Assembly: GCA_964426545.1 (NCBI GenBank)
Contig: CAYRQP010000010.1
Coordinates: 1-64,000 of the forward strand
Origin: CAYRQP01 sp964426545
GTDB lineage: Bacteria > Fermentibacterota > Fermentibacteria > Fermentibacterales > JCC-6
Length of the DNA stretch: 64,000 bases
Direction of reading: 5' to 3'
Shown here: positions 50,753-60,700 of the stretch, piece by piece
How the letters are laid out: each line of letters starts with the position of its first letter
Position numbering within the stretch: position 1 is the stretch's first letter
Notes under the pieces: model-generated
Told to the model about the DNA's origin: nothing
What the model saw: the letters and a program-made list of their open reading frames with translations, nothing else
The model's database searches: none
Made by a program: the position numbers and the translations under genes

Positions 50753-51928
50753 CTATTCCATCAGTACTAATTTGCGGGTTATTGTCTGGTTATTGGATGT
50801 CAGTATACCAAAATACAAACCTGACTCCAAACCGGATGCATCCCAGCCAATCCGGTGATTCCCGGTAGCCCGATATCCGTCCACGAGAGTTTCAACCAGC
50901 CGTCCGTCAATGCTGTAAAGATCCAGTTTTACAAATCCGGGGTTGATAATTCCGTAGGCTACATCTGTCGACAGGCTAAATGGATTGGGACAAATTATCA
51001 TGAAACTGATGTGAGTAACTGTAACGCAGTCATCAGATGCTGAAGTCCACCCTAATCTCAGTGCCACCGGGCGATGATCTGAGATATATTCATAATATTC
51101 ATCGAAGCCGCCCTGCATATAGTCATCGATCTCTATTGTCTGAATATGGGAGTTTGGATTATCGAAGACATTGAACAGTTCATTGGTTATGAAAATGTGG
51201 TCTATGTGAGACGGCCAGTAAGGGTATGACCAACCGGAACTCGAACCAGTTGCTATTCCCATGTCAGCAAAGAGATAGTTGATACTGTCATCCAGAATGG
51301 TCTGAAAGACGTTATCTGGGGGCAGGTCTGTCAGGATATCGTTGAGGTCACCCAGCACAATTACATTTTCATCAGGCAGTTGGAGGTCGATGTATTCTTT
51401 CAGCAGGCTGCAGGCATCGAATCTGCGGTGTTCTTCGTCCCATTCATCATTGGGGTCGAGATATCCATCACCCATTGCTTTCAGATGATTATTAATAATG
51501 AAGTAATCATCTCCATTGTAAGTCATGTCCATTACCAAAGGGGAGCGGGGGAAGGGACGCCAGTATTCTTCCTCATAATAGATCTCATATATGTCATTGA
51601 TTTCGATTACATCAGGTTTGTAGATATAGGCAAGTCCGCCGAACCAGAATGACTGAAAATAGCACTCGTATCCGGCTATGCCGTCTATCATTTCCGCGAA
51701 CACGGTTGTATCATCTATTTCCTGTACTGCAAGCAGGTCGATGTCGAGAGCCTGAATAATTGTCGAAACAGAATCGACTGTTGCCTGCCCGTTCTTCGGG
51801 AACCATTCGATGTTCCAGGTCATTACTTCGAATGCGCTGTCGGTACCGAATGACAGGTCTTCGAGGGTTTGGGCATACACACTGAACGAAAGACAGATGT
51901 ACAGTAAAACAGAAAGCCATTTGCTCAT
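50753..51928 (-). CDS. Exported endonuclease/exonuclease/phosphatase-family protein with C-terminal sorting-type domain
   Basis: 391 residues. Signal peptide (LLYICLSFSVYAQ), then an EEP fold: VMTWNIEWFP, DLLAVQEIDD with the metal Glu, VIVLGDLNDI with the catalytic Asp-Asn pair, and ISDHRPVAL with the catalytic His. The last 80 residues (CPNPFSLSTDVAYGI, LDLYSIDGRLVETLV, HRIGWDASGLESGLYF) are the FlgD/T9SS-type terminal domain. A secreted nuclease or phosphodiesterase is likely; DNA is the most common substrate in the family. Located next to a damaged restriction-modification locus, but without sign of linkage. Confidence 0.85.
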   Translation of the reverse strand: MSKWLSVLLYICLSFSVYAQTLEDLSFGTDSAFEVMTWNIEWFPKNGQATVDSVSTIIQALDIDLLAVQEIDDTTVFAEMIDGIAGYECYFQSFWFGGLAYIYKPDVIEINDIYEIYYEEEYWRPFPRSPLVMDMTYNGDDYFIINNHLKAMGDGYLDPNDEWDEEHRRFDACSLLKEYIDLQLPDENVIVLGDLNDILTDLPPDNVFQTILDDSINYLFADMGIATGSSSGWSYPYWPSHIDHIFITNELFNVFDNPNSHIQTIEIDDYMQGGFDEYYEYISDHRPVALRLGWTSASDDCVTVTHISFMIICPNPFSLSTDVAYGIINPGFVKLDLYSIDGRLVETLVDGYRATGNHRIGWDASGLESGLYFGILTSNNQTITRKLVLME

Positions 51929-51952
51929 TATAGGGTTTGTTCCTATGAGTTG

Positions 51953-52564
51953 TTACTTGTCAGTATCGAACTCCGGATAGATTTCTTTCATGCATTTAGG
52001 GCACAGGTTCTTCTCTATAGACACTCCGGAATGTTTGAGAAGGTAATTCTCCACTTCAGTCCAGTATCCCTCATCGTCGCGAACTTTCTTGCAGTTGACG
52101 CAGATGGGAATGAGAGCTTCGAGTGTCTTGATATTGTCCAGTGCAGTATTCAATTCAGTATTTAACTTTTGCAGTTCCATCAAATCATCGAATCTTGCAA
52201 CGGAGATCTCGATTGCTCTCTCAATCTCCTGCAGATTGGATGGTTTGATGAGGTAGGCACCCGCACCGGCCTTTGTTGCTCGTTTAAAGAGGTCCGGTGA
52301 TTCATATGCAGTAAGTACTACAACCGGAGTGGGAAAATGTTTGCGGATCAATCGCATACCGTCTATCCCGTCCATATCAGGCATATTTATATCCATCATT
52401 ACAAGATCAGGTTTCAGGTCCCGTACCTTTTCAGCAGCATAGTGACCATTGGTTGCTATATCGAGAACTTCGTGTCCAAGCTGCTCCAATTGTCCCTTTA
52501 TCATTTCAGCCACCAGGAAGTCGTCTTCTGCAATCAGAATTCTCAGTTTCTTGTCCTTTGTCAT
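51953..52564 (-). CDS. Response regulator with C-terminal Cys-rich domain
   Basis: 203 residues. The receiver domain (residues 8-125) has ILIAEDDFL, the phospho-acceptor Asp in LVMMDINMPDMDG, VVLTAYES and the Lys in YLIKPSN. A coiled-coil linker follows, and then a small domain with CVNCKK...GYWTEVENYLLKHSG...CPKC, a pattern of four cysteines often found after receiver domains in bacteria and probably zinc-binding. It lacks a DNA-binding domain. Follows the histidine kinase gene by 22 bases and forms a two-component pair with it. Confidence 0.85.
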   Translation of the reverse strand: MTKDKKLRILIAEDDFLVAEMIKGQLEQLGHEVLDIATNGHYAAEKVRDLKPDLVMMDINMPDMDGIDGMRLIRKHFPTPVVVLTAYESPDLFKRATKAGAGAYLIKPSNLQEIERAIEISVARFDDLMELQKLNTELNTALDNIKTLEALIPICVNCKKVRDDEGYWTEVENYLLKHSGVSIEKNLCPKCMKEIYPEFDTDK

Positions 52565-52586
52565 GTAATTCTCCTTAATCTGTGCT

Positions 52587-54392
52587 TCATTGCTGTTCGA
52601 ATGAAATCGTTATCACAGCTCCATTGTCATTGCTTAATATAATACTGCCGTGGCGTAAACCATTGACGATATTCTTGATTATTGAATACCCAAGATTATG
52701 GTTTGATAAGTCAAGCTGTCCCTCGGAAAAACCGGGTCCGTTGTCTCGGAAGGATAACGTGACTCTCATTAGTTCCTCATCGACATCGACATCGAAAGTA
52801 ATTTCAATGACATCACGCACCGGAACCACATGTTTTATACTATTTGCAACTAATTCATTTATGAGCATGCCGATTGAATGAGCTATTTCTGGCTCGAGGT
52901 AAAAAGGATCTCCAGAGATATCAAGCTTCAGTTTTTTGTGCTTGGGAAGAATATTGAATGAATCAATGATAATATTCCTCGTAAGATCACTAATCAGGAT
53001 AGGGGACCACTTTGAAGTTGTCAACATAGAGTGTACCGCTGCAATCGCCTGAATCCGCTTTGTTAGATCGATTCTAATCGGTTCCCATATTTTCTTCGTA
53101 TCATCGCTCATGTACTTCTGTTCGGCGTAGAAAAGTCCGATTATGGCAGCGAGATTATTCTTTACACGATGATTGACTTCACGCAGAAGTTCCTTTTCTT
53201 TTGCAGCACTCTTCTTTGCCTGAACAAGTAGTTGACTGATTTCTTTTCGTCTCTTTGTATCTGCTGTCATGTCCATATAGGTAATCATCCCCCCCATTAT
53301 TTTCTCTTCCGCACCGAAAATAGGAGCTCCTACAGCCCGTAAGTTAAAGAAACGGCCGTCTTTGTTTTCATACTCAATATCTATCATGGAGGTGATGCTT
53401 TTTGATTCGATCGCTTTCTTCATTTGATCATGCTCCGGTAAGAGCAGAGAATCGCCGAATATCTCATAACAATTTCTACCGAGAATGTTTTCTTCATTAA
53501 ATGATGTGATAGTCTCAAATCTCGGATTCACTATTTCAATTTTGTTATTCCTGTCCACGGCCATCAGACCGATCGAAATGCCGGAGATAATACTCCCCTT
53601 CAGAGACTGCACCATATCATCCAGTTGTTTCTGCATTAGGAGGAACTGACTTTCGAGAGTTCCTATTTCGTTCGTCTGTGATACGCATATTCTCTCAGTA
53701 TTAGAGAAGTCGCCCTGTGCAATTAATTTTGAGCGTTTAGTAAGATATACAAGCGGTCTTACGATGTGCCTTTCAATATAGAACAGAACCAGGATAAGTG
53801 CGATGATGGCAATAATACCGGTTATTATGTTAATCTTCAGAGAAAACTCGATTTTTCCACTTGCTCTACTTTCGAAAATACTCACCAGGTGGTCTAGTTC
53901 ACCAAGCAGCTGTAAATTCTGTCTGCCTATCTGTTCACAGCAATAATCCGAATAATCACCATCAAGGACATTGACAACCGATATTTTGAAAGATTCCCAG
54001 TCTTCATTGATTACATCCCATTGTTCGATTGCTACCGGCTCGGTCATTGCATCCAGGTTCATTTCTTCATTTCCATACCGCAGTGCACTGTGCATCACTT
54101 CAAACAGTTCGATGGTGTCTTCCATATCTGCTTTTCCTGATTCAGAAGATCCGCTATGGTGAATTACAAGGAGGGCTTCCTTCGATATCTTCTGACTCAA
54201 CATCCGCTGCCGTCCGGAAATATTGATCATATTCCCATCATTCAGTTGTGATTTCATATGGTGGAAAAGAATAATAGTGGACGATAAAACGAGAATAAAG
54301 AGAAAACTGAAGAAAATAGTGAATTTCCTGCTGATAGAGAGGTTTCTGAAGCGTTGCGGGAGAGAAGAGGAGTGTTCACATGTCTTGTTAAT
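52587..54392 (-). CDS. Sensor histidine kinase with PilJ-like sensor, HAMP, PAS and HisKA_2 domains
   Basis: About 601 residues from the proposed ATT start. A basic leader and membrane helix (KFTIFFSFLFILVLSSTIIL) precede a periplasmic PilJ-type domain (INISGRQRMLSQK, about residues 55-180), a second membrane helix, HAMP-like segment, PAS domain (GISIGLMAVDRNNKIEIVNP), and a HisKA_2 kinase core with REVNHRVKNNLAAIIG (His) and an ATPase domain (NELVANSIKH, DNGPGF). The first ATG at 54257 would remove the first membrane helix. ATT at 54390-54392 has GGAG six bases upstream and is the only credible start. The partner regulator is downstream. Confidence 0.82.
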   Translation of the reverse strand: MNKTCEHSSSLPQRFRNLSISRKFTIFFSFLFILVLSSTIILFHHMKSQLNDGNMINISGRQRMLSQKISKEALLVIHHSGSSESGKADMEDTIELFEVMHSALRYGNEEMNLDAMTEPVAIEQWDVINEDWESFKISVVNVLDGDYSDYCCEQIGRQNLQLLGELDHLVSIFESRASGKIEFSLKINIITGIIAIIALILVLFYIERHIVRPLVYLTKRSKLIAQGDFSNTERICVSQTNEIGTLESQFLLMQKQLDDMVQSLKGSIISGISIGLMAVDRNNKIEIVNPRFETITSFNEENILGRNCYEIFGDSLLLPEHDQMKKAIESKSITSMIDIEYENKDGRFFNLRAVGAPIFGAEEKIMGGMITYMDMTADTKRRKEISQLLVQAKKSAAKEKELLREVNHRVKNNLAAIIGLFYAEQKYMSDDTKKIWEPIRIDLTKRIQAIAAVHSMLTTSKWSPILISDLTRNIIIDSFNILPKHKKLKLDISGDPFYLEPEIAHSIGMLINELVANSIKHVVPVRDVIEITFDVDVDEELMRVTLSFRDNGPGFSEGQLDLSNHNLGYSIIKNIVNGLRHGSIILSNDNGAVITISFEQQ

Positions 54393-54595
54393 TTAGTTCT
54401 CCAATCAACATTGTCCCCTGTTCTTGTAGTGCGCTTCCTGTATATTACAATAACGACTTTCACTGGTATAAGCAACGAGTAGACTTCAGAAAGAAGAGAG
54501 TAAATTAGTCGATCCGTATTGTATTACATGTTTCCGCACTTGCAGTCATTTGTATATTTGTAGCATGAAATTAACAGCCGGAGGGATAATAATCA

Positions 54596-55303
54596 ATGAA
54601 TGAAACAACTGTTCTTGTTGCTGCAGCAATTACAATCGGCTTCATGCATACGATACTGGGCCCCGACCATTACCTTCCATTCATCATGTTATCAAAAGCC
54701 CGTAAATGGAGCCGGGCAAAGACACTTACAGTAACACTGCTATGTGGAATAGGTCATGTTCTAAGTTCCATTGCATTGGGATTTGCCGGTATTGCCCTGG
54801 GGACTGCTCTATTCAAACTTGAAGCGATAGAATCTTTTCGGGGTGGTCTGGCAGGATGGCTGCTTCTGGCCTTCGGATTCACATATTTCATTTGGGGAGT
54901 ACACCGGGTAATCCGTAACCGTCCTCATAAACATCTTCACAAACACGGGAATGGAGATGTACATATACATTCCCACAAACACATTGAAGAACATGCTCAT
55001 GTTCACTCTAAAGATGCACGCAGTCTGACTCCATGGATACTCTTTACTATTTTTATCTTTGGTCCCTGCGAACCCCTTATCCCGCTTATAATGTATCCGG
55101 CAGCAGAAGGTAGCATAACAACGGTCATACTCGTAGCCATAGCTTTTGGAGTGACAACTGTGGCCACTATGCTGGGTGTCGTCATGGTCACATATCTCGG
55201 CTTGTCGAAGTTCTCACTCGGCCGGATCGAGAAGTATTCCCACGCCATAGCCGGCCTTGTCATCTTCCTTTCAGGAGTCTCTATCAAGTTCCTCGGCCTG
55301 TAA
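54596..55303 (+). CDS. Membrane transporter-like protein (UreH/NiCoT-like) with His-rich loop
   Basis: 235 residues, six hydrophobic helices. The N-terminal helix holds FMHTILGPDHYLPF, an H...GPDH pattern shared with nickel/cobalt and UreH-like transporters. A cytoplasmic or periplasmic loop at about 111-137 contains ten histidines in 27 residues (HKHLHKHGNGDVHIHSHKH), a common metal-chelating feature. The FGPCEPLIPLIMYPA segment follows. A nickel, cobalt or zinc transport role is inferred from the loop. The TAA stop lies at the edge of the large palindrome that follows. Confidence 0.72.
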   Translation: MNETTVLVAAAITIGFMHTILGPDHYLPFIMLSKARKWSRAKTLTVTLLCGIGHVLSSIALGFAGIALGTALFKLEAIESFRGGLAGWLLLAFGFTYFIWGVHRVIRNRPHKHLHKHGNGDVHIHSHKHIEEHAHVHSKDARSLTPWILFTIFIFGPCEPLIPLIMYPAAEGSITTVILVAIAFGVTTVATMLGVVMVTYLGLSKFSLGRIEKYSHAIAGLVIFLSGVSIKFLGL

Positions 55304-55453
55304 TTAAAGGGACAGTATACTTAATTAAGTTGATGAGCCAGTACCGTACGTCACTTATTCCACTTTAGCCTATTGGCAAAGCAGTCTGGACTAAAGAGGA
55401 ATAAGTGACGTACGGTACTACTTGCATAATTAAGTATACTGTCCCTTTAATTA
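55301..55453. repeat. 153-bp inverted-repeat element
   Basis: The two ends are identical for 27 bases (TAATTAAAGGGACAGTATAC and on) in opposite orientation. A second identical block (AGTACCGTACGTCACTTATT and on) is separated from the first by a few unpaired bases on each arm. The centre is a 20-odd-base loop. The stop codons of both convergent flanking genes (55301-55303 and 55447-55449) sit in the arms. No coding sequence. Mobile REP/MITE-like in design; may double as a bidirectional terminator. Confidence 0.9.
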
Positions 55454-56430
55454 TTCCAGGGGAGGATTGTTTGGAAGGTGTCCATTAAGGCTTCAGGGGA
55501 GGTAAATAAAACCGAAATCCCCACATCGATATCATAGCCCCGCCCACCCGGGAAGTATGCTGTAATCTCATTCAGGTCAGTTGTCCCCAGATCCCAGAGC
55601 GGAATCATGTCAGTTGAAGAATGCCCGATACCGCGGAGGGAATCTGCTTCGAACAGGACCGGGTCAATTGGAATTCCCACCCCGTCATCATCTAAAATGT
55701 TCCATGCATGGAATACCAAAGTGTTTTTATCTTCACGAAGGAGACCGCCGACTATCTGAACAGATGCACCTCGGTTGGTAAGTGCATTCTGCAGGCTGGA
55801 CGCCATCCCGAGGCAGGGCCCATCTCGTTCGCTGTTGTATGGCTTGGGAATCGACCTGATAATATCCGCTAAATCGTCGAAAGGGATTCCCGCAATGAAG
55901 TCAGAGAGCGGTCTGAATGTATAGGGAACCTGGGTGACATGAATGAGCAGGTTAATCATCCGCTCTGATCCTCCTGCAAGTTCATCTATTTCGGCTTTCA
56001 AAACACCATCTTCTTCGGTAAAGCCGCTTCCAAGTATTTCAATTTGCTGGTATGGAGGGTGGGGGACGGGAAGTGGGATTTCCACAGAGATATTTTCAGC
56101 AGTATTCGAACCTGAATTGATGACAGTTGCGGTGATTATCAACAGTGTGTCTAGCGGTTTTGTACCAATTAACCTCCTATTGAGCCAGTCGATTGATTCG
56201 GGATCTGTTATCCATGATCTGGCAATACCGTAGCAGACATTTGCTTCGTTGAAGTCACCGTAAGCTTCAAGCAGTTTGGCGAGATTTACACCGGCATTGC
56301 CGCCCTGCCCGGCAGCAACTTCAGCGAACAGAACGGCTCTTTCGGGGATTTCCTGCAGAGTAACGAGCCTCCAGCAGGAATCAGCAGGTGAGTAATTCGA
56401 AAGCACGAGAATGAGAAGGAGGATGGTCAT
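55447..56430 (-). CDS. Exported transglutaminase-like protein
   Basis: 327 residues with a short signal peptide (MTILLLILVLSNYSPADS). The middle part is a beta-rich region (LLIITATVINSGSNTAENIS), then a papain/transglutaminase-like core: GPCLGMASSLQNALTNRGA with the likely nucleophile Cys, FHAWNILDDDG with the His and PIDPVL with the Asp, in the order expected for the catalytic triad. It overlaps the LolC/E permease gene by four bases (ATGA), so it is translationally coupled to it. Substrate unknown. Confidence 0.72.
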   Translation of the reverse strand: MTILLLILVLSNYSPADSCWRLVTLQEIPERAVLFAEVAAGQGGNAGVNLAKLLEAYGDFNEANVCYGIARSWITDPESIDWLNRRLIGTKPLDTLLIITATVINSGSNTAENISVEIPLPVPHPPYQQIEILGSGFTEEDGVLKAEIDELAGGSERMINLLIHVTQVPYTFRPLSDFIAGIPFDDLADIIRSIPKPYNSERDGPCLGMASSLQNALTNRGASVQIVGGLLREDKNTLVFHAWNILDDDGVGIPIDPVLFEADSLRGIGHSSTDMIPLWDLGTTDLNEITAYFPGGRGYDIDVGISVLFTSPEALMDTFQTILPWNN

Positions 56431-57650
56431 CCCTGAAGTCCCTTTAAGGGATTTAGTTTTGCTGCTTTCATGGCGGGTATTATCCCGGATAATGCACTTA
56501 ATACAAAGGCAATCGTGCTTATCAGTATTATGTTCATGGGGACAGTGCTTACCGGAATATGTTCGTGAAACGAATAGACATCCGGAAGCTGTATGAAGTC
56601 AGTGCTACCTAGAATCCAGCATCCGCCGAGTCCTATGCAGAGTCCGAATAGGACACCAATGGTGCCAACGAGAACACCTTCCCACAGAAATATCCTGAAG
56701 ATGAGTTTATTCTGTGCACCCATTGCCTTCAGGACTGAAATATCAACCCTTCGTTCAACAGCAGTTCTGCTGATAGTTCCCATGATATTGAATGTTGCTA
56801 CAAGTGTTATGAGTAGTATGGCAAGGAATGCTCCCATCCGTTCGAGTTTCATCGATGCCGTGAGTCCCGGATTCTGTTCCTGCCATGTACTGATGATTGC
56901 AGTTTCAGGGAGGAGAGTCTCCAGTTCGGTGATTACATGTTCGATGTTTGCGTCATCTGCGGGGTAGAGATTAAATCCCGAATACCCCCCTCGGGGGAGA
57001 TATATTCGCTGAGCAAGTTCAAGCGGAATCCATGCGAGATTTTCATCATTTACAGGAAGTCCGGTTTCGACAGCACCCAGAATGACAGCTTTTCCGACAG
57101 CGCCTCCCCTTGATGAAAAGAATGCTGCAGGGGGGAAAATATATACAGTATCTCCCGAAGCGTGATAGAAATGATCAGCAAGATAGATACCCATGATGAT
57201 GCCGTTTTCACCGTCTTCGGTTAATAGTTTAGTTGGGCCGTAAGAGCGTTCGGATGTCATTGCATTTTCGAGGAAGTCAGAGTCAGGTGCAATACCCATA
57301 ATTCTGCACCCGTAATCGATTTTTCTTGACGGAAGACGCACTATTGCTTCTCCCCGTATAAATGGAGAAATCTTCCTGACTGATGGAAGTTCATTGATTT
57401 TATCTATCAGGGAGTCAGGAAGGATCAGGACATTCCCGTCAGCAGGGAGAATGGTCAGTGGAGAATCTACTTTTACAATAGACTCTGTAATGAAGTCTTC
57501 CAGTCCCGTCAGTACCCCCATCACAATGATAAGCGCTCCGACTCCGAGTGCTATTCCGGCAATACTGACAACAGTCGAAAACGCAATATGCCGGCGGCGG
57601 GGGTGCCGCTTCAGATACCGCCATGCAAGAAGCCACGATAGAAAACTCAA
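56427..57650 (-). CDS. LolC/LolE-type ABC transporter permease
   Basis: 407 residues, four membrane helices. The N-terminus LSWLLAWRYLKRHPRRRHI and first helix, a large periplasmic MacB-like domain (about 50-270), and three C-terminal helices with ALSGIIPAMKAAKLNPLKGL at the end are diagnostic of the FtsX/LolE family. In lipoprotein export it would work with a LolD ATPase, which is not next to it. The gene order and overlap with the transglutaminase-like gene suggest a joint function in envelope processing (inference). Confidence 0.85.
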   Translation of the reverse strand: MSFLSWLLAWRYLKRHPRRRHIAFSTVVSIAGIALGVGALIIVMGVLTGLEDFITESIVKVDSPLTILPADGNVLILPDSLIDKINELPSVRKISPFIRGEAIVRLPSRKIDYGCRIMGIAPDSDFLENAMTSERSYGPTKLLTEDGENGIIMGIYLADHFYHASGDTVYIFPPAAFFSSRGGAVGKAVILGAVETGLPVNDENLAWIPLELAQRIYLPRGGYSGFNLYPADDANIEHVITELETLLPETAIISTWQEQNPGLTASMKLERMGAFLAILLITLVATFNIMGTISRTAVERRVDISVLKAMGAQNKLIFRIFLWEGVLVGTIGVLFGLCIGLGGCWILGSTDFIQLPDVYSFHEHIPVSTVPMNIILISTIAFVLSALSGIIPAMKAAKLNPLKGLQG

Positions 57651-57762
57651 ATAACCTCCTCAGCCGAACATCTCAGGCTAAATTCACACTAATATACATA
57701 CTGCAAGGACTAAATGATTATTTATTTTGTTTTTCATTTTCAACTTAAAGTGTTAAAATAGG

Positions 57763-60700
57763 ATGTACGGTAAACTAAAAAGGAGGATGAGTTTGTTCCT
57801 GATGCTTACAGTTCTGCTCGCAAGCGGTATTCCGATTCAGCATGACGGTGTTGAATTAGTCTACTCTGGTTCTGCAGGATGCGAGTTTGTAGTACATGTT
57901 GAAGAGCCTGTGTTTTATGAGTACTCAGGAAGTTGGTATCCTCACATTTCGGGAATGGGTATCTCTATTGCAGCCGGTGACTACATTCGACCGGCAAGAA
58001 CCGTTCATATCCCGCTACCCCCGGGTATCATCCCGGAACTTACCTGCATTCCCGAGGGCATTATCGAATTGTCTCCGCCTGGTTCTCCTGCTGCAGCACC
58101 TGTCCCTTCGGGAAGCGGCCTCGAGACGGTCTGGACATCTCCGGGATCGATGCAGATAGAATCCCCCGGTGTTTATAGCGATATTTCGGTTATCACAGTT
58201 GCCGGAGTATCGGTTGCTGTAGTAACCGTATTTCCGTTTCCGGGGGATGAATTTGATAGATGTCCTGAAAGAATAAGAGTTATCCTCAGATGGGATGAAG
58301 TCCCAGGTTCCTGTGCATCCGCGAATCGGAGCTTAGAACACCTTTGCCTTCCGGGGACAGTTTCCTGGCAGCGAAGCAGTCCTGCAAGAAGATCGAGTCT
58401 TTTCTGGGGTAAGCCGTGGGCAAGGATGTCTCTATCAGCGATCGGTGTTTATGCAGTTACCGGAGCCATGCTTGATTCAGCCGGGATCGATATTCTGGGA
58501 GTTTCTACAGCGTCGCTTCGCATGTACAGTGGTCCGGGCGAGCAGTTTATCCTTAGCGAACCCGGCGATGAACATGAACTTCACGAACTTTCAATAGAAG
58601 TTTCGGACGACGGTGACGGAGTATTCGGGGAGACCGATACACTGAAATTCTATGGGATGGGCTTAAGGCGTTTTGTGGTTGATGACAGTTTGTCTGTAAC
58701 CAGGCTTCATCACAGATACGCTGAAAACAACGTTTACTGGCTTACCTGGGGGGGAGAATCCGGAAAGAGAATCGAGACATTGAGCGCGATGCCGGACGGT
58801 TCACCGTTCTGGGGTGAATCGCTTCCTCAGTATTCATGGCAGGAACAGGAATATCAATGGCTTCCGCGAAGGGAAACGACAACCGGTTGGGTCTGGACAA
58901 TGCTTTATAACAATATTCCGGCGTATTTCTATTTTTCCACCCCGTCTGCCGTGGGGAACGGGAATATTGCGGTATCGATAATTACCGCATCATCCGGCGA
59001 ACACGAACTGGAGTTCCACCTGAACGGTGAATTGCTAGCAGATACTTTCTGGACAGGTTCTTTGGAGAGGATCTTCGAATTCAGCAATCTCGAACTTGAC
59101 CCGACCATGAATCTTCTCAAAGTGACTTCAAGGGAGTTATCAGACGAAATATATTTTAATTACCTGGCACCCACATGGGAAAGGTCTTTATCTTATGCCG
59201 CCAACCGCCCCCTGATCTTCACGGATATTTCCGGTAGATATACACTTAATCTCGGAGGTGCGGGTACTGACTACTCTCTTTGGAATGTTACAAATCCCTA
59301 TGCACCCGTAAGTATCAGGGGAGAGCTTACAGGTGATTCACTCAGTATTTCCTGTGATATAGCATTGGGTGAGAGAATGAGGCTGTTCAATCCCGATTCA
59401 CATCTTGTTCCCGATTCAATCATTCCGGAAAGTCCGGGCAGAATATTGGGGACCGGCATTGAAGGAGATGTTGTTATCATAGTGGCTGATAATCTTCTCG
59501 ATACTTCGGGGCCTTTGGAAATTGTATATGCCATGCGCGGCCTTGATGCTGTCATTGTCAGCACAAGCGAAGTGTATGATGAATTTGGACAGGGAGTCAG
59601 AGACCCCGGAGCAATCAGGTCATTTATCCGTTACACTCAGGATTCATGGTCAGAACCTCCCGCTGCTTTTGTTCTTGTCGGAGACGGGAGTTACGACCCC
59701 CTGATGTATGTAACCGATTCCCCAACCCTTATTCCGGTTTATATAAAACTTGGATATTCCAATGGGTGGAATATGGACGATTACTATGTCATCGCTCACG
59801 AAGGAGCGGCACTCCCTGAAGCCCCTATATCGAGAATCTCCGCACAAACGCCTGGCCAACTGACAGATTACCTGTCGAAACTGATGAATTATGAAGCCCG
59901 GATTGCTGCAGGGGAATGGAGTAATCGTGTGCTCCTGACGGCTGATGATGAGTGGGGTAACGGGTCTGCCAACGAAGTGGAACACACAAGAGCCTGCGAG
60001 TTACTTGCTGATTCGGAAATCCCAAGATCCATGGATCGGGTGAAATTCTATATGATCGAATATCCATGGCCCCCGGAGACCACTCCAAGCGGTCCCCATC
60101 CTGAAAAGCCTGATGCACACGAGGATTTCGTGGAAATGCTGTCGCAGGGATGGAGTACGGTTTTCTTTTTCGGTCACGGTTCCTATGGGCAGATAGCACA
60201 CGAAAAACTGCTTGTCTCGACAGATGTCCAGAGAATTGAGAACGGCATGCGTCTCCCGATAATGATCTTCGCCAGTTGTGATGTGGGGCATTTCGATCTT
60301 ATATCAGCAAACAGCATGTCGGAGGATTTCGAACTCAAAAGCGGCTCAGGTTCGATTGCATCCATCGGTGCAACCAGGGGAACATTTGCCTTGTCGAACA
60401 TGTATCTCTTTGCAGACTATTCTGCTGAGTATTTTTCAGACGGTGCGGTTTCCTGTTCTGAAGCACTATGGCTTGGTAAACTGTCCAATCCAAGTTCCTA
60501 TGCCAGCAATGGATTGTATGTAATTCTCGGAGACGGCGGCGTGTCAAATCAGAAGGCGGAAGAGATGCCTGTGTTTATGACAATAGCAGGAGATTCGCTT
60601 CAAAGGGGCCAGCTGAATACGGTAACAGGTCATTTAGATGAGAGTACATCCGGACAGTTCAACATTACAGAGAGTGGAAGAGAGACTCAATACGATTGTC

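Noticed and set aside
50654..50769. 38-codon plus-strand frame after the methyltransferase
   Set aside because: It has no good ribosome-binding site and its 3' end overlaps the end of the nuclease gene; no recognisable content.
54254..54475. 73-codon minus-strand frame with an ATG upstream of the sensor kinase
   Set aside because: It runs out of frame across the kinase leader; its hydrophobic end is a frame-shifted copy of the kinase membrane helix.
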